64,000 bases of DNA from positions 57,531 to 121,530 of the forward strand of contig JBCDBL010000001.1 in NCBI GenBank assembly GCA_039183635.1, read 5' to 3'. How positions within the stretch are numbered: position 1 is the stretch's first letter; the number at the start of each line of letters is the position of its first letter. Source of the DNA: JBCDBL01 sp039183635 (GTDB lineage Bacteria > Pseudomonadota > Alphaproteobacteria > Caulobacterales > Parvularculaceae). This document shows positions 16,795 to 25,879 of this stretch, piece by piece. The notes beneath the pieces are model-generated. The model was given only the letters and a program-made list of their open reading frames with translations, was not told the DNA's origin and did not search any database. The position numbers were made by a program, and so were the translations under genes.

Positions 16795-18501
16795 CTATCG
16801 CTCAGACGACAAGGGCTGATAGCCGATATCTTTCGGCGAAACCCCAACTTTCGTATAAGGTTCGTTTTTTTGCGAAAGTGCAGGCAACACATATTCCAGC
16901 AGCATATCGATCATTGCGAACGAGTCGTAGTAATTCAGCCCAGTCGTTACGAAAACAGCGTTGAGCGACGGAATAATGTTTATAGTTTGACCACCAAAAC
17001 CCAGCGCAGTGACAATCCACAACGGCTCTTCGCCCTGAGCGGTCGCCGCGCGGGTATGCCACCAATAGTAGCCATAGCCAGGCCCGTATCCACGATCATC
17101 CGCCACCCAACTTATAGCATGCACAGCTGTTGATTCCTCAATCCAGTCTCGCGGGACAACTTGCTCTCCGTTCCACTTGCCGCCGTTCAACGTCATAAGA
17201 CCAACCTTCGACATGCCCCGCGGCGTTAGCCACAGCCCTGCGGAATTGTACTTTGGAGCATCAGCGTGAGTTTCGACGCCGTCATTTGGAAACCAAGAAC
17301 TCAAAAACAGCTCTCCTTCCTCGCCTAACGGCGTGAGGATATGCTGGTTGATGTATTCTTGCGTTTCACCGACTTCTCGCTCGAAAAGCGCGCCCACCAT
17401 TTGCGCCGAAGTCGAGTCATAGGAAAAATATGGCGCTGGGGCATCGGACACAACTGGGAAATCAAAATACATAGCAGCGTAATTCGGGTTATAGATATGC
17501 TCAAACCACGGAGAAGCATCGTCTACTGCAGTATTCTGCCCATATCCTGAGAGCAACCGTTCACGCGAGCCGATAACATTGGCCATTCGAAGTAGGTGCC
17601 TCGGCGTGACTTTACTACCGTTCGATCCCCACCATGACGACTTATGCTCTGGAAAATAGTCTATGATCGGCTTATCGATCGTATCAAGCTCGCCTCGGTT
17701 TAGAGCTTGCCCCACAGCCAAACTGATAAAGCTTTTCGTAACCGACATAACCGGGTGAAGCTGCTTAGCATCATTTCCGTAGAAGTATTCCTCAAGAACC
17801 AGCTTTTCATCTTTGATTAACAAAACACTGGTTGTAAGCGGCGCCTCACCATCGGTCATAATTGATTTCACCAGCGCTTCCAGATATTCAACATCAATAT
17901 CCATATTCTGAGCATCGCCCCCCTCTAAACCCTCATGGCCTTTCGGGGGCGAATATGTGTAGTCCTTGGCAAGCGAGCCGTCTGCCGCCAGTCTTGGTGT
18001 AGTAAACTTCCGAAACGCCGTGCTATCCGCCGGTTTGAAGAGAACCTCTTGGGAATTCACTGCGTTGCGAAACGTAACCCAAAGGCCGCCTTCAACGTGT
18101 TTCGCCGTATAGCTCACCTCACCGCTTGTGAAGCCCATAACGGTGTCGGGAAAGAGTGTAAAAGCGCCCGTCAAAACTCCGTCTTTTAAGGTTGATTGCG
18201 CGAAAGTAGGCAAACAACATGCGGGAGGGTCAGGTTGAAAAAACGCTTCTTGCCCCCCCACCATTACCTCAAATTTAGCTGGCCCCTCGCCTTGGGCGAT
18301 ATCCAATTGGATGAACCCACGCCCAGCCACGCTTGTGTCGGGGGCGACGGCTCGCCATTCGCCAACAAAGTTTGGCGTGTCCAGCTTGGCCGCATCTTCA
18401 GCTTGATTTGTAGATTGCGCGCCAGACGGCATGCTTGCGTCGCCACATGCCACTGTCGAAAATAGAAAAATCAGTGTAGTTATTATATTTTTAAGCGTCA
18501 T
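16795..18501 (-). CDS. Beta-lactamase-family serine hydrolase lipoprotein
   Basis: A 568-residue exported hydrolase. From the ATG at 18501 (GGAGA ribosome-binding site) it has a lipoprotein signal with lipobox STVAC (Cys19). A beta-rich N-terminal domain (about 45-165) is unlike known families to my eye. A class-C beta-lactamase/esterase-like domain follows (about 200-560): SVTK with Ser253 and Lys256, a YDSTS candidate for the second motif, and GFGGQTINIIP late in the chain. It is probably a periplasmic or surface esterase, amidase or peptidase rather than an antibiotic resistance enzyme. A TTG-started extension to 18558 lacks signal-peptide character. It lies upstream of nothing in its own direction but the dead IS element. 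Confidence 0.85.
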   Translation of the reverse strand: MTLKNIITTLIFLFSTVACGDASMPSGAQSTNQAEDAAKLDTPNFVGEWRAVAPDTSVAGRGFIQLDIAQGEGPAKFEVMVGGQEAFFQPDPPACCLPTFAQSTLKDGVLTGAFTLFPDTVMGFTSGEVSYTAKHVEGGLWVTFRNAVNSQEVLFKPADSTAFRKFTTPRLAADGSLAKDYTYSPPKGHEGLEGGDAQNMDIDVEYLEALVKSIMTDGEAPLTTSVLLIKDEKLVLEEYFYGNDAKQLHPVMSVTKSFISLAVGQALNRGELDTIDKPIIDYFPEHKSSWWGSNGSKVTPRHLLRMANVIGSRERLLSGYGQNTAVDDASPWFEHIYNPNYAAMYFDFPVVSDAPAPYFSYDSTSAQMVGALFEREVGETQEYINQHILTPLGEEGELFLSSWFPNDGVETHADAPKYNSAGLWLTPRGMSKVGLMTLNGGKWNGEQVVPRDWIEESTAVHAISWVADDRGYGPGYGYYWWHTRAATAQGEEPLWIVTALGFGGQTINIIPSLNAVFVTTGLNYYDSFAMIDMLLEYVLPALSQKNEPYTKVGVSPKDIGYQPLSSER

Positions 18502-18586
18502 AAATTTTCTCCAAATATCACTTGACGGGTTTACACACCTTTTACTCGTCGCCAGCAAGAGTCAAAAGACGATGGACATAATCGAT

Positions 18587-19036
18587 TTAGCCTCGCCCCT
18601 TTGCCTCGCCCAGGGAAAACAGGGCGGCGACTTGATCTGACTTAGCGACGATAGTGTCGTCGTCACGACGCAGTTCCGCTGATAGAAAAACCGTTGCCTT
18701 GCCTAGCTTTGTTATCCGTCCACGCCCTTTCAGCACGCCTGTCCGAGCAGCTGAAAGGTAAGATATATTCAAGCTGAGCGTAGCGGCTCGATAACACCCA
18801 TCTGTACACAAAACAACAAGACCGCCCGTAACCTCATCAAGCATAGCTGCAATAAAACCGCCCTGGACGGTTCCAGCGGCGTTGAGCAATGTGCTGCTTG
18901 CCTCAAAAGCAACATCAATGGTCATCGCTTCATAGTCGAAATTCTCAAATCGATATCCCAGAATCTGAGCCGATTGAGGCTGTTCGATGTGGTCCAGCAA
19001 CGTCCCGCTGCCCTCCGCATAGAATACCTTAGTCAT
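18587..19036 (-). CDS. PaaI-like hotdog-fold thioesterase
   Basis: A 149-residue hotdog protein of the PaaI type. The signature NAAGTVQGGFIAAMLDEVTGG corresponds to the family HGG/DxxxG active-site region, with Gln-Gly-Gly in place of His-Gly-Gly. The C-terminal strand segment is LKGRGRITKLGKATVFLSAEL. Such enzymes hydrolyse acyl-CoA thioesters, often in aromatic or branched-acid catabolism. The ATG at 19036 follows a TTG that could also serve. It lies 82 bases after the SDR gene on the same strand, so it may be the last gene of the gabD-like operon. Confidence 0.8.
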   Translation of the reverse strand: MTKVFYAEGSGTLLDHIEQPQSAQILGYRFENFDYEAMTIDVAFEASSTLLNAAGTVQGGFIAAMLDEVTGGLVVLCTDGCYRAATLSLNISYLSAARTGVLKGRGRITKLGKATVFLSAELRRDDDTIVAKSDQVAALFSLGEAKGRG

Positions 19037-19118
19037 CAAGAGATATATTCCTCTGTAAACAATATTGTTTGATAGTCCATATTAATGTGAATTCATTGGG
19101 TGATGTACAGAGTCTTCA

Positions 19119-19910
19119 TCATACATACCCATAAGCGGTCCAGCCGCCATCAGGAGCGACGGTCTGTCCCGTGATGGAAGAGGCGGCGTCCGAAGCGAGA
19201 AAGACCGCAAGTGCGGCGACTTCTTCCGGCGTGATAAGCCGATTGATGGGCGTTCTGTTTTCGAGCGCCGCCACATCAATGTCGCCCCTGTCGATTAAAT
19301 CGTCGACCAGAGCCGTTTTGGCATAGCCCGGAGCGATGGCGTTTACACGTACCCCGAATTCGGCCCACTCCACAGCCAAAACCTTTGTCAGCATCGCAAG
19401 GCCGGCCTTGGTCGCGCAATACGCCGCTCGTTTCGGCGCCGCCACAACGCCGTATATCGACGACATATTCAAAATGACGCCCTTTTGCTTTTCGCTCATA
19501 CCTTTCAAAGCGTGTTGTGCACAGAACAAAGGCGCCGAAAGGTTAATGTCGAGGCAGGTGTTCCAGGCGTCGCGACTGAGGTCTGCTGTCGGCGCCACGC
19601 CGGACAATCCGGCGTTGTTGATTAGAATGTCGACGCCGCCCATAGTGTCGGCCGCATACGAGAATAATCCGTCAACGACATCAGCGTCTGTGATTGAACC
19701 GGGATAGATCTCGGCGCGTCCGGAAAACTCTTCTAGCAGAGCGTGCGTCTCCAGCGCGGCGTCTTTATGAAGATCATTCAAGAGCAGGCGGGCGCCCTGT
19801 TTTGCGAACGCGACCGCCATCGCCCGCCCGAGCCCGGCGCCCGCTCCGGTGATAAGAACGACTTTATCCTTTAAATCCGGATACGTTGCGTCAGATTTAG
19901 CTTGCGTCAC
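19119..19910 (-). CDS. Short-chain dehydrogenase/reductase (SDR)
   Basis: A 263-residue classical SDR. The nucleotide-binding motif is TGAGAGLG (about 21-28), followed by NNAG (98-101), the catalytic Ser151 and YCATK (Tyr164, Lys168). GQTVAPDGGW is at the C-terminus. NAD(P)-dependent oxidation of an alcohol or reduction of a carbonyl is expected. Its start lies 3 bases after the stop of the PLP decarboxylase gene, so it is part of that operon. Substrate unknown. Confidence 0.9.
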   Translation of the reverse strand: MTQAKSDATYPDLKDKVVLITGAGAGLGRAMAVAFAKQGARLLLNDLHKDAALETHALLEEFSGRAEIYPGSITDADVVDGLFSYAADTMGGVDILINNAGLSGVAPTADLSRDAWNTCLDINLSAPLFCAQHALKGMSEKQKGVILNMSSIYGVVAAPKRAAYCATKAGLAMLTKVLAVEWAEFGVRVNAIAPGYAKTALVDDLIDRGDIDVAALENRTPINRLITPEEVAALAVFLASDAASSITGQTVAPDGGWTAYGYV

Positions 19911-19913
19911 GAA

Positions 19914-21335
19914 TCACCTTCCGTCTTTGCGGAGCCGTTCGGGAACGCGCGTTTTTGCATAAACGTCCTCGACGGTTTCGCGTTCTCGGATAATATCGAC
20001 GGCCCCATCGCCGATGAGCACTGTAGCAGGGCGCGGCACGCTGTTGAATTGCGTCGCCGTTGATTCGGAATACATGCCGGCGTCCAGCACCGCCATCGGG
20101 TCATCGCGCGCGACGTCAGGGGTTGGCCAATCGTCCGCCATGCGCGAGTCAATGCAGGTCGGGCCGACAATCTGTACGTTTTGGGTGTAATCGCGGTCCA
20201 TGCCAGAGGCCGGCATAATGTGATAAGCGCTTTTCGCCGTGTCAATCCGGACAAGGTTGTTCGTGCTGAAATCCGTATTCACCCAGATCATGCCGCAATC
20301 GCGCTTGACGACTCCAATGCGGCCCAAAAGCGTGACAGCGTTTCCAATAATGTACCGACCTGGTTCGAGCCGCAGCTCCGGCGTCGGCAAATCACCTTCT
20401 TTAAACACGTTTAACATGGACGCCGCAACGTGCTTGGCGAAGGCTTCGATCGTGTGGGGGTTCAGCGCGTATCCCCGCGACTCCGGGTCGCGTTCGCGTG
20501 GCCAGCCGCCGCCGATATCAATCAGGTCCGGCGTGTAACCGGTTTCATCTCTGATCGCGACGATGGTTTCCGCAAAATCACGCGTACACTCCGCAAAAAG
20601 TTCAGGGTCTTGCGTAAAGCGCGGAGTGTGGATGTTGAAGCCGCCAAGCTGAAGACCTGGCGTCTCGAGGACGGCTTTCACCGCTTCGATCGCGGCCTGG
20701 CGGCTAAGGCCCCATTTCTCACGCATCAGGAACAACTGCGCGTTGTCTGGAACGCCCATATAATCGCTGGGCGCCGTTTTTAGAGACGCAGGCGCGCTTT
20801 TAATGCGCAGACAGACACGAACATCAGTCGACAGATCGGCGCAAATTTCCTTCAGGAGATCGATTTCGTCCACAGCATCGATGTTGACGATGATTTTGCG
20901 TTCGACGGCGGCGCGCATCTCGTCGATCGATTTGTTGCCGCCGTTCATGGCGATCAGATTGGGGTCGGCGCCCCCTTCGAACGTTGCGTACATTTCGCCG
21001 AAGCCGAAACAGTCTCCGCCGCCGCCTTCGCCGTGAATGATGGCGCGGATAGCCGGGTTGTTATTGGCTTTAATCGCGAACATCACAACGACATCGCCGG
21101 GCCATGCCTCGCGGAAGACGCTGTCAATACGGCGGAAATTGGCGCGCAGCGTCTCCTCGCTAACGACGTAGAGAGGCGAGCCGTACTTTTCCAACAACGC
21201 CTCCGCCGTATGGCCTGCGATGCACAAGTCCCCCGCCTCATTGACGGCGAGGCGGTCCGTCTGCGTCAGAACATTCTGCAAATGCTCCCGCGGCGTGCGT
21301 CCTAAAAGCGTCCGGGCGGCGTCATCAAGCGGCAT
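19914..21335 (-). CDS. Fold-III PLP-dependent decarboxylase (Orn/Lys/Arg/DAP decarboxylase 2 family)
   Basis: A 473-residue alanine-racemase-fold decarboxylase. Lys89 in FAIKANNN binds PLP. GGDCFGFGEM follows, then HTPRF at the usual HVGS position, the phosphate-binding DIGGGWP, EPGRYI, the catalytic Cys394 in GPTCIDSRM, and DAGMY. Family members decarboxylate ornithine, lysine, diaminopimelate or carboxyspermidine. Here the unusual HTPRF and TDFSTNN segments argue for a different amino-acid substrate. It lies between a gabT-like gene (64-base gap) and an SDR (3-base gap). It may make a primary amine for the adjacent transaminase; this is inference. Confidence 0.87.
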   Translation of the reverse strand: MPLDDAARTLLGRTPREHLQNVLTQTDRLAVNEAGDLCIAGHTAEALLEKYGSPLYVVSEETLRANFRRIDSVFREAWPGDVVVMFAIKANNNPAIRAIIHGEGGGGDCFGFGEMYATFEGGADPNLIAMNGGNKSIDEMRAAVERKIIVNIDAVDEIDLLKEICADLSTDVRVCLRIKSAPASLKTAPSDYMGVPDNAQLFLMREKWGLSRQAAIEAVKAVLETPGLQLGGFNIHTPRFTQDPELFAECTRDFAETIVAIRDETGYTPDLIDIGGGWPRERDPESRGYALNPHTIEAFAKHVAASMLNVFKEGDLPTPELRLEPGRYIIGNAVTLLGRIGVVKRDCGMIWVNTDFSTNNLVRIDTAKSAYHIMPASGMDRDYTQNVQIVGPTCIDSRMADDWPTPDVARDDPMAVLDAGMYSESTATQFNSVPRPATVLIGDGAVDIIRERETVEDVYAKTRVPERLRKDGR

Positions 21336-21399
21336 GTGTTCGCTCCGTCATTCCTGTTGTTTTCTGTGTCCGGCCAATATGATCCCGTTTTGCACTGAT

Positions 21400-22728
21400 C
21401 TAGCCGATCTCCTTCGTCACGGCCCGAAACGTATCGCAGAAAATTTTCATTCCCTGGGCGAACGTGTCGTCGTCCATCGTCAGCGCCGGTAAGAACCGAA
21501 CGACGTTTCCGTGGAAGCCGCAGGTTAGGATCATAAGACCGTTTTCATAGGCCGGCGTCACGAGCGCTTTCGTCAGAGCCGCATTCGGCCGCGCGGCGTC
21601 GCCGTCTTCGACAAGCTCTATCGCCGCCATGGCCCCGCGGTCGGCCCGTACGTCGCCGACAAGGTTTGGGAACTCCTGTTGCAACTCTTGCAGGCGCGAT
21701 TGAAACGCCGCGCCAAGCGCCGCGGCGCGGTCACAAAGCTTGTCTTGTTCGATAATATCGATAACGGCCAACGCGGCGGCGCATCCGACCGGCGAGCCGG
21801 CGTAGGTGCCGCCCAGCCCGCCCGGGCCCGGCGCATCCATGATGTCCGCCTTGCCAACCACCCCGGCCAGCGGGAAACCGCCGGCGAGGCCCTTCGCGAC
21901 GGTCATAAGGTCCGGCTCAACGCCGGAATACTCCGAACAGAACATGCGCCCTGTACGGCCGAAGCCGGTTTGAATTTCATCGGCGATTAAAATGATCCCG
22001 TGTGTATCGCAAATGTCGCGAAGGCCTTGCAAAAACGCATCGCTGGCGGGATAAAATCCACCTTCGCCCTGAACGGGTTCGACGATAATCGCTGCGCAGT
22101 CGGCCGGGTCAAGGTCGGTTTTTAGAATCGTGCGCACGACGGTGAGCGCCTGGTCCGTGTCTATCCCGTGATAATCTATCGGAAACGGCGCCCGGTAAAT
22201 ATCCGCCGGAAACGGACCGAAGCCGCTTTTATAGGGGGCCATTTTGCCTGTCAGCCCCATAGTCATCAGTGTACGGCCGTGATAGCTGCCGTCGAAACTG
22301 ATGACGCCGCGCCGTCCGGTATGGGACCTGGCGATTTTTATCGCGTTTTCCACCGCTTCGGCGCCAGTCGTGACGAACATGGTTTTTTTCGGCGTGGTGC
22401 CGGGCGCGATGGCGTTCAGCTTCTCGGCCAGTTCGACCGCCGAGTCGTAGGGAGTCACCATGACGCATGTATGGCTGAACCGATCGAGTTGTTTGTCCAC
22501 GGCGGATCGAACGGCTGGATGGACGTGCCCTGTGTTGCAGACTGCGATACCGGTTCCGAAATCGATATATTCCTTACCCTCCACATCCCACACGCGCGAC
22601 CCGGCGGCGCGGTCCACGAAGACCGGGGCGAGGTTGCTTTCCCCGCGCGCCATAGCGGCGTTCTTGCGGGACTGCCATTTGGCGTTGGAGGGGGTGGAAA
22701 TCTCGTCGATCCGGTTTGTCATGCTCAT
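21400..22728 (-). CDS. gabT: Class III aminotransferase, 4-aminobutyrate aminotransferase-like
   Basis: A 442-residue omega-aminotransferase of the GabT subgroup. FGTGIAVCNTGHVHP and TGAEAVENAIKIAR bind cofactor phosphate, Asp250 lies in IADEIQTGFGR, and Lys279 in AKGLAGGFPL forms the Schiff base. It transfers an omega-amino group to 2-oxoglutarate, giving a semialdehyde that the upstream aldehyde dehydrogenase can oxidise. The ATG at 22728 overlaps the stop of the dehydrogenase gene (ATGA), which fixes the start. GABA is the default substrate, but the adjacent decarboxylase hints at a related amine. Confidence 0.9.
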   Translation of the reverse strand: MSMTNRIDEISTPSNAKWQSRKNAAMARGESNLAPVFVDRAAGSRVWDVEGKEYIDFGTGIAVCNTGHVHPAVRSAVDKQLDRFSHTCVMVTPYDSAVELAEKLNAIAPGTTPKKTMFVTTGAEAVENAIKIARSHTGRRGVISFDGSYHGRTLMTMGLTGKMAPYKSGFGPFPADIYRAPFPIDYHGIDTDQALTVVRTILKTDLDPADCAAIIVEPVQGEGGFYPASDAFLQGLRDICDTHGIILIADEIQTGFGRTGRMFCSEYSGVEPDLMTVAKGLAGGFPLAGVVGKADIMDAPGPGGLGGTYAGSPVGCAAALAVIDIIEQDKLCDRAAALGAAFQSRLQELQQEFPNLVGDVRADRGAMAAIELVEDGDAARPNAALTKALVTPAYENGLMILTCGFHGNVVRFLPALTMDDDTFAQGMKIFCDTFRAVTKEIG

Positions 22729-24182
22729 GATTTTACGCCGCCCATGCACAGATATTTGATGTTCAGATAGTCGTCGAGGCCGTATTTGGAGCCTTCTCGT
22801 CCGTGGCCGGATTCTTTTACCCCGCCAAAGGGGGCCGCCGCGTTTGAAATGGCGCCTTCATTGATCCCGACCATACCGTATTCCAGCACCTCGCTGACGC
22901 GCCAGATGCGACCGATATCCCTTGTGTAGATGTAACTCGCCAAACCGTAGGGCGTATCGTTTGCGATCGCGACCGCCTCTTCCTCCGTTTTAAAGGGAAA
23001 CAGCGGCGCGACGGGACCGAAAATCTCTTCGTTAAAGACGCGCATCTCAGGGGCGGCGTCCAAAAGGAGGGTCGGCTGGACGAAATTTTCACCGGGGCTT
23101 TCGAAACCGTCGACAGCTATAGCGCGCGCGCCCTTTCCGAGCGCGTCATCGATCAGCCCGCGCACGCCCCTTGCGGCGCGTGCATGAATCAGCGGGCCGA
23201 TATCGGCCTCGCCGCTGGCGCCGTCGCCGACCCGAAGGGCGCGCACTTTCACCGCAAGTTTTTCGGCGAATGCGTCGTAAACCGTCTCCTGGACCAGCAT
23301 GCGATTGGCGCAGACGCATGTTTGACCGGCGTTGCGGAACTTCGACGCCATCGCGCCGTCCACCGCCGCGTCAAGGTCGGCGTCGTCGAACACGATAAAG
23401 GGCGCGTTCCCGCCAAGTTCCATGGATGTGCGCTTCATGGTTGCGGCGCAGGCGGCCTGGAGCATTTTGCCGACGCGGGTCGAGCCGGTGAAGCTCAGCT
23501 TATGGACGCCTTTACTGGAGATGAGCACCTCTCCAATTTCTTCCGTGTCTCCGCAAAGTATATTCACCACACCGGCGGGAACGCCTGCCTCTTCGGCGAG
23601 GGCGCCCAGCGCCAACGCGGACAGGGGCGTTTCGTTCGCCGGCTTGCACACGACCGTGCACCCCGCCGCCAAGGCCGGCGCGATCTTGCGCGCGAGCATG
23701 GCGTTCGGAAAGTTCCACGGCGTGATGCACGCGACGACGCCCACAGGCTCTTTCAGGCATACAATTCTTTGATTGTCCGTAAACGGTGCGATGATGTCGC
23801 CGTAAATCCGCGTCGCTTCCGCGGCGAACCACTCAATATAGCTGACGCCGTAAAGGATTTCGCCCCGCGCCTCGGCCAACGGCTTGCCCTGCTCGGCCGT
23901 TAAAAGAGAAGCGAGGTCGTCCAGGTTCGCCTTTATGAGGTCCGCCCATTTTTGCAACACCACGCCCTTGGCCTTGGCCGGCAGCGCCCGCCATTTGGGG
24001 AAAGCGCGCTTCGCCGCTTCAACCGCGCGCCGTGCTTCATCACCGCCGCAATGGGCGACCTCGGCGATAACCTCGCCATTGGCCGGATTTTCGACGCTGA
24101 ACGTTCCGTTCGCCGCCGCGTCAATCCACACGCCGCCGACGAAAGCTTGCGAACGCATCAATCTATCATTTTCCAAACGCAT
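22725..24182 (-). CDS. gabD: Aldehyde dehydrogenase, succinate-semialdehyde dehydrogenase-like
   Basis: A 485-residue NAD(P)-dependent aldehyde dehydrogenase. TPWNFP is at about 154-159 and FTGSTRVGK at 231-239, with the general base Glu255 in MELGGN and nucleophile Cys289 in GQTCVCANR; EIFGPV comes later. The pattern is that of GabD (succinate-semialdehyde to succinate). It is first in a minus-strand operon with gabT-like, decarboxylase and SDR genes, and a LysR gene is divergent 105 bases away. A second in-frame ATG at 24158 is possible. Glutarate-semialdehyde or a similar aldehyde is an alternative substrate. Confidence 0.9.
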   Translation of the reverse strand: MRLENDRLMRSQAFVGGVWIDAAANGTFSVENPANGEVIAEVAHCGGDEARRAVEAAKRAFPKWRALPAKAKGVVLQKWADLIKANLDDLASLLTAEQGKPLAEARGEILYGVSYIEWFAAEATRIYGDIIAPFTDNQRIVCLKEPVGVVACITPWNFPNAMLARKIAPALAAGCTVVCKPANETPLSALALGALAEEAGVPAGVVNILCGDTEEIGEVLISSKGVHKLSFTGSTRVGKMLQAACAATMKRTSMELGGNAPFIVFDDADLDAAVDGAMASKFRNAGQTCVCANRMLVQETVYDAFAEKLAVKVRALRVGDGASGEADIGPLIHARAARGVRGLIDDALGKGARAIAVDGFESPGENFVQPTLLLDAAPEMRVFNEEIFGPVAPLFPFKTEEEAVAIANDTPYGLASYIYTRDIGRIWRVSEVLEYGMVGINEGAISNAAAPFGGVKESGHGREGSKYGLDDYLNIKYLCMGGVKS

Positions 24183-24287
24183 CTTAAGCTCTCAAAAGAG
24201 TTGCTTTAACAAAATCTAACTGTTAGTTTTATTATCATCAAAACAAAAATATTCACCCTGTATGTGAATTTAATTTGATAACAATCA
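24183..24287. promoter_or_regulatory. Divergent gabD-like/LysR control region with two dyads
   Basis: Two inverted repeats sit in this 105-base gap: AAAATCTAACTGTTAGTTTT from 24211 (core CTAAC-T-GTTAG) and ATTCAC-N7-GTGAAT at 24251-24269. Both are of a size and spacing suited to LysR binding and could act as recognition and activation sites for the divergent genes. This is inference from symmetry and position. Confidence 0.5.
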
Positions 24288-25178
24288 ATGCTTGAAAAAC
24301 GAACGCTTCCCCTCTCGGCTCTCCGCGCATTTGAAAGCGTCGCGCGCCATTTGAACATGAGCCGCGCCGGCGAAGAGCTTGGCGTGACGCACAGCGCCAT
24401 CAGCCATCAAGTTCGCGCGCTGGAAACCTTGCTGGCGGTGCAACTCTTCGCACGCGCCGGCGGACGCCTCAGGCTGACGCCGGGAGGGCGACGCCTTTTT
24501 GAGTCCGTGAGCGACGGTTTCGACCGCATGCTGGAAGGCGCACAGAAATTACTGCCCGACAGCGTCGCCGGCGTTCTGACGGTGGGATGCACGCAGACAA
24601 CAGGCGCCAGCTGGGCCGTTAAGCACGTTTGCGAGTTTCAACAGCGCTATCCGCAAATCGAGATTCGGGTCATTGAAATTCAGCCGAACCAAAAATCGAT
24701 ACCGACAGAGATTGATATCGCCATTTGTTACGGCGAGCCGCAACCCCGCGGACGCGTCGTCAAGCATTTGGCCTCGCCGAAGCTTTACCCCTATGGCAGT
24801 CCGAAGCTTCTTTCGCAGCATGCGTCGATCCGCCGTCCGGAGCAGTTACAAAACCTGCCGATTATACATGACAGGGAGAACAGTTGGCGCGCGTGGTATG
24901 AGCATATGGGCGTCGCCTATCCGGTAGATAGTACAGAGATCTTCTTCGATAATACATATTTGGCGCTCAGCGCAGCGCGGAGAGGATATGGCGTCGCGCT
25001 CTGCAATCCTTTTGAAACGCGCGAGGATTTGAAAGACGGAGTTCTGTTGCAGCTGTTAAACAGGCCGATTTCTGAGTCTCACGACTATTTTCTTATCACG
25101 GATAATAAAGAAAAACAGTCAATCCGCACCACCCTGTTCGAAGAATGGATTAATCTGGCCGTAAATCAAAGTGTGTGA
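24288..25178 (+). CDS. LysR-family regulator, GcvA-like
   Basis: A 296-residue LysR regulator of the GcvA/AmpR-like branch. The HTH is in LSALRAFESVARHLNMSRAG and THSAISHQVRALE (about 8-60), and the effector-binding domain follows from about 90. It is divergent from the gabD-gabT-decarboxylase-SDR operon and probably controls it. The effector may be an amino acid or the operon substrate. Confidence 0.9.
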   Translation: MLEKRTLPLSALRAFESVARHLNMSRAGEELGVTHSAISHQVRALETLLAVQLFARAGGRLRLTPGGRRLFESVSDGFDRMLEGAQKLLPDSVAGVLTVGCTQTTGASWAVKHVCEFQQRYPQIEIRVIEIQPNQKSIPTEIDIAICYGEPQPRGRVVKHLASPKLYPYGSPKLLSQHASIRRPEQLQNLPIIHDRENSWRAWYEHMGVAYPVDSTEIFFDNTYLALSAARRGYGVALCNPFETREDLKDGVLLQLLNRPISESHDYFLITDNKEKQSIRTTLFEEWINLAVNQSV

Positions 25179-25268
25179 ATGTCAATTTTGAGTTAGGTCA
25201 ATAGCCTAGAAAACGATCATCGTGTTGGGCTTTTGATCATAAGCTAACACTACTAATGGAGAGATTGA

Positions 25269-25718
25269 GTGAGTGAAGTAAATATAAAGAGTACGAACCA
25301 TGTTAGTTTCACCGTCTCGGACCTTACAAGGACACTATCTTATTTGGAGGACGCATTAGGGATGGAAGTCCTCTCAGACGGCCCGCGCGATAACGCGGTA
25401 ATTGAACGCGTCACCGGCGTCGCAGGCGCAGACGTACGCATTGCGTTCGTCCAGGCGCCAGGCCTTCGCCTCGAGTTAATTGAATACAAAGGCCCGGACG
25501 AGAAGACAACGTATACGCCACGCCCATGCGATGTCGGGTTCGCCCACGTCGCTTTCAATGTAGAGAATTTTGACGATGCGCTGGCCCGCGCAAAAGAGCA
25601 CGGCGTCAGCCCAGCGGGAGAAGCAGCGATGATAGATCGCGGCCCCAACAAAGGACGGCGCGTCGTTTACTTGAGAGATTGGGATGGATTGACGATTGAG
25701 TTCATTGAAGAAATCTAA
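25269..25718 (+). CDS. Small VOC/glyoxalase-family metalloenzyme
   Basis: A 149-residue single-chain VOC protein. The GTG at 25269 has GGAGAGA upstream. All four expected metal ligands are visible: His in NHVSF, Glu in LELIEY, His in FAHVAF and Glu in TIEFIEE. This fits a glyoxalase I, epimerase or lyase; it is close to the lactoylglutathione-lyase-like group. It follows the LysR gene on the same strand after 90 bases and has no clear partner. Reaction unknown. Confidence 0.85.
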   Translation: MSEVNIKSTNHVSFTVSDLTRTLSYLEDALGMEVLSDGPRDNAVIERVTGVAGADVRIAFVQAPGLRLELIEYKGPDEKTTYTPRPCDVGFAHVAFNVENFDDALARAKEHGVSPAGEAAMIDRGPNKGRRVVYLRDWDGLTIEFIEEI

Positions 25719-25879
25719 AGCGAGGGTCTTGCGGCAACGTAACGCCGAAGCTTTCATGGGAGATTGGCGCCGCCTTGCTTAACGAAACAATGGGTAAGTT
25801 TGCTTTTTTACACACCCGCCCAGATGAATCCCAAACCAGGTCAGCTGTTATAAAATATGACTGGCAAAAACATTTGAGC

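Noticed and set aside
18503..18558. Longer start of the serine hydrolase
   Set aside because: The extra residues precede a perfect lipoprotein signal with its own GGAGA site at 18501.
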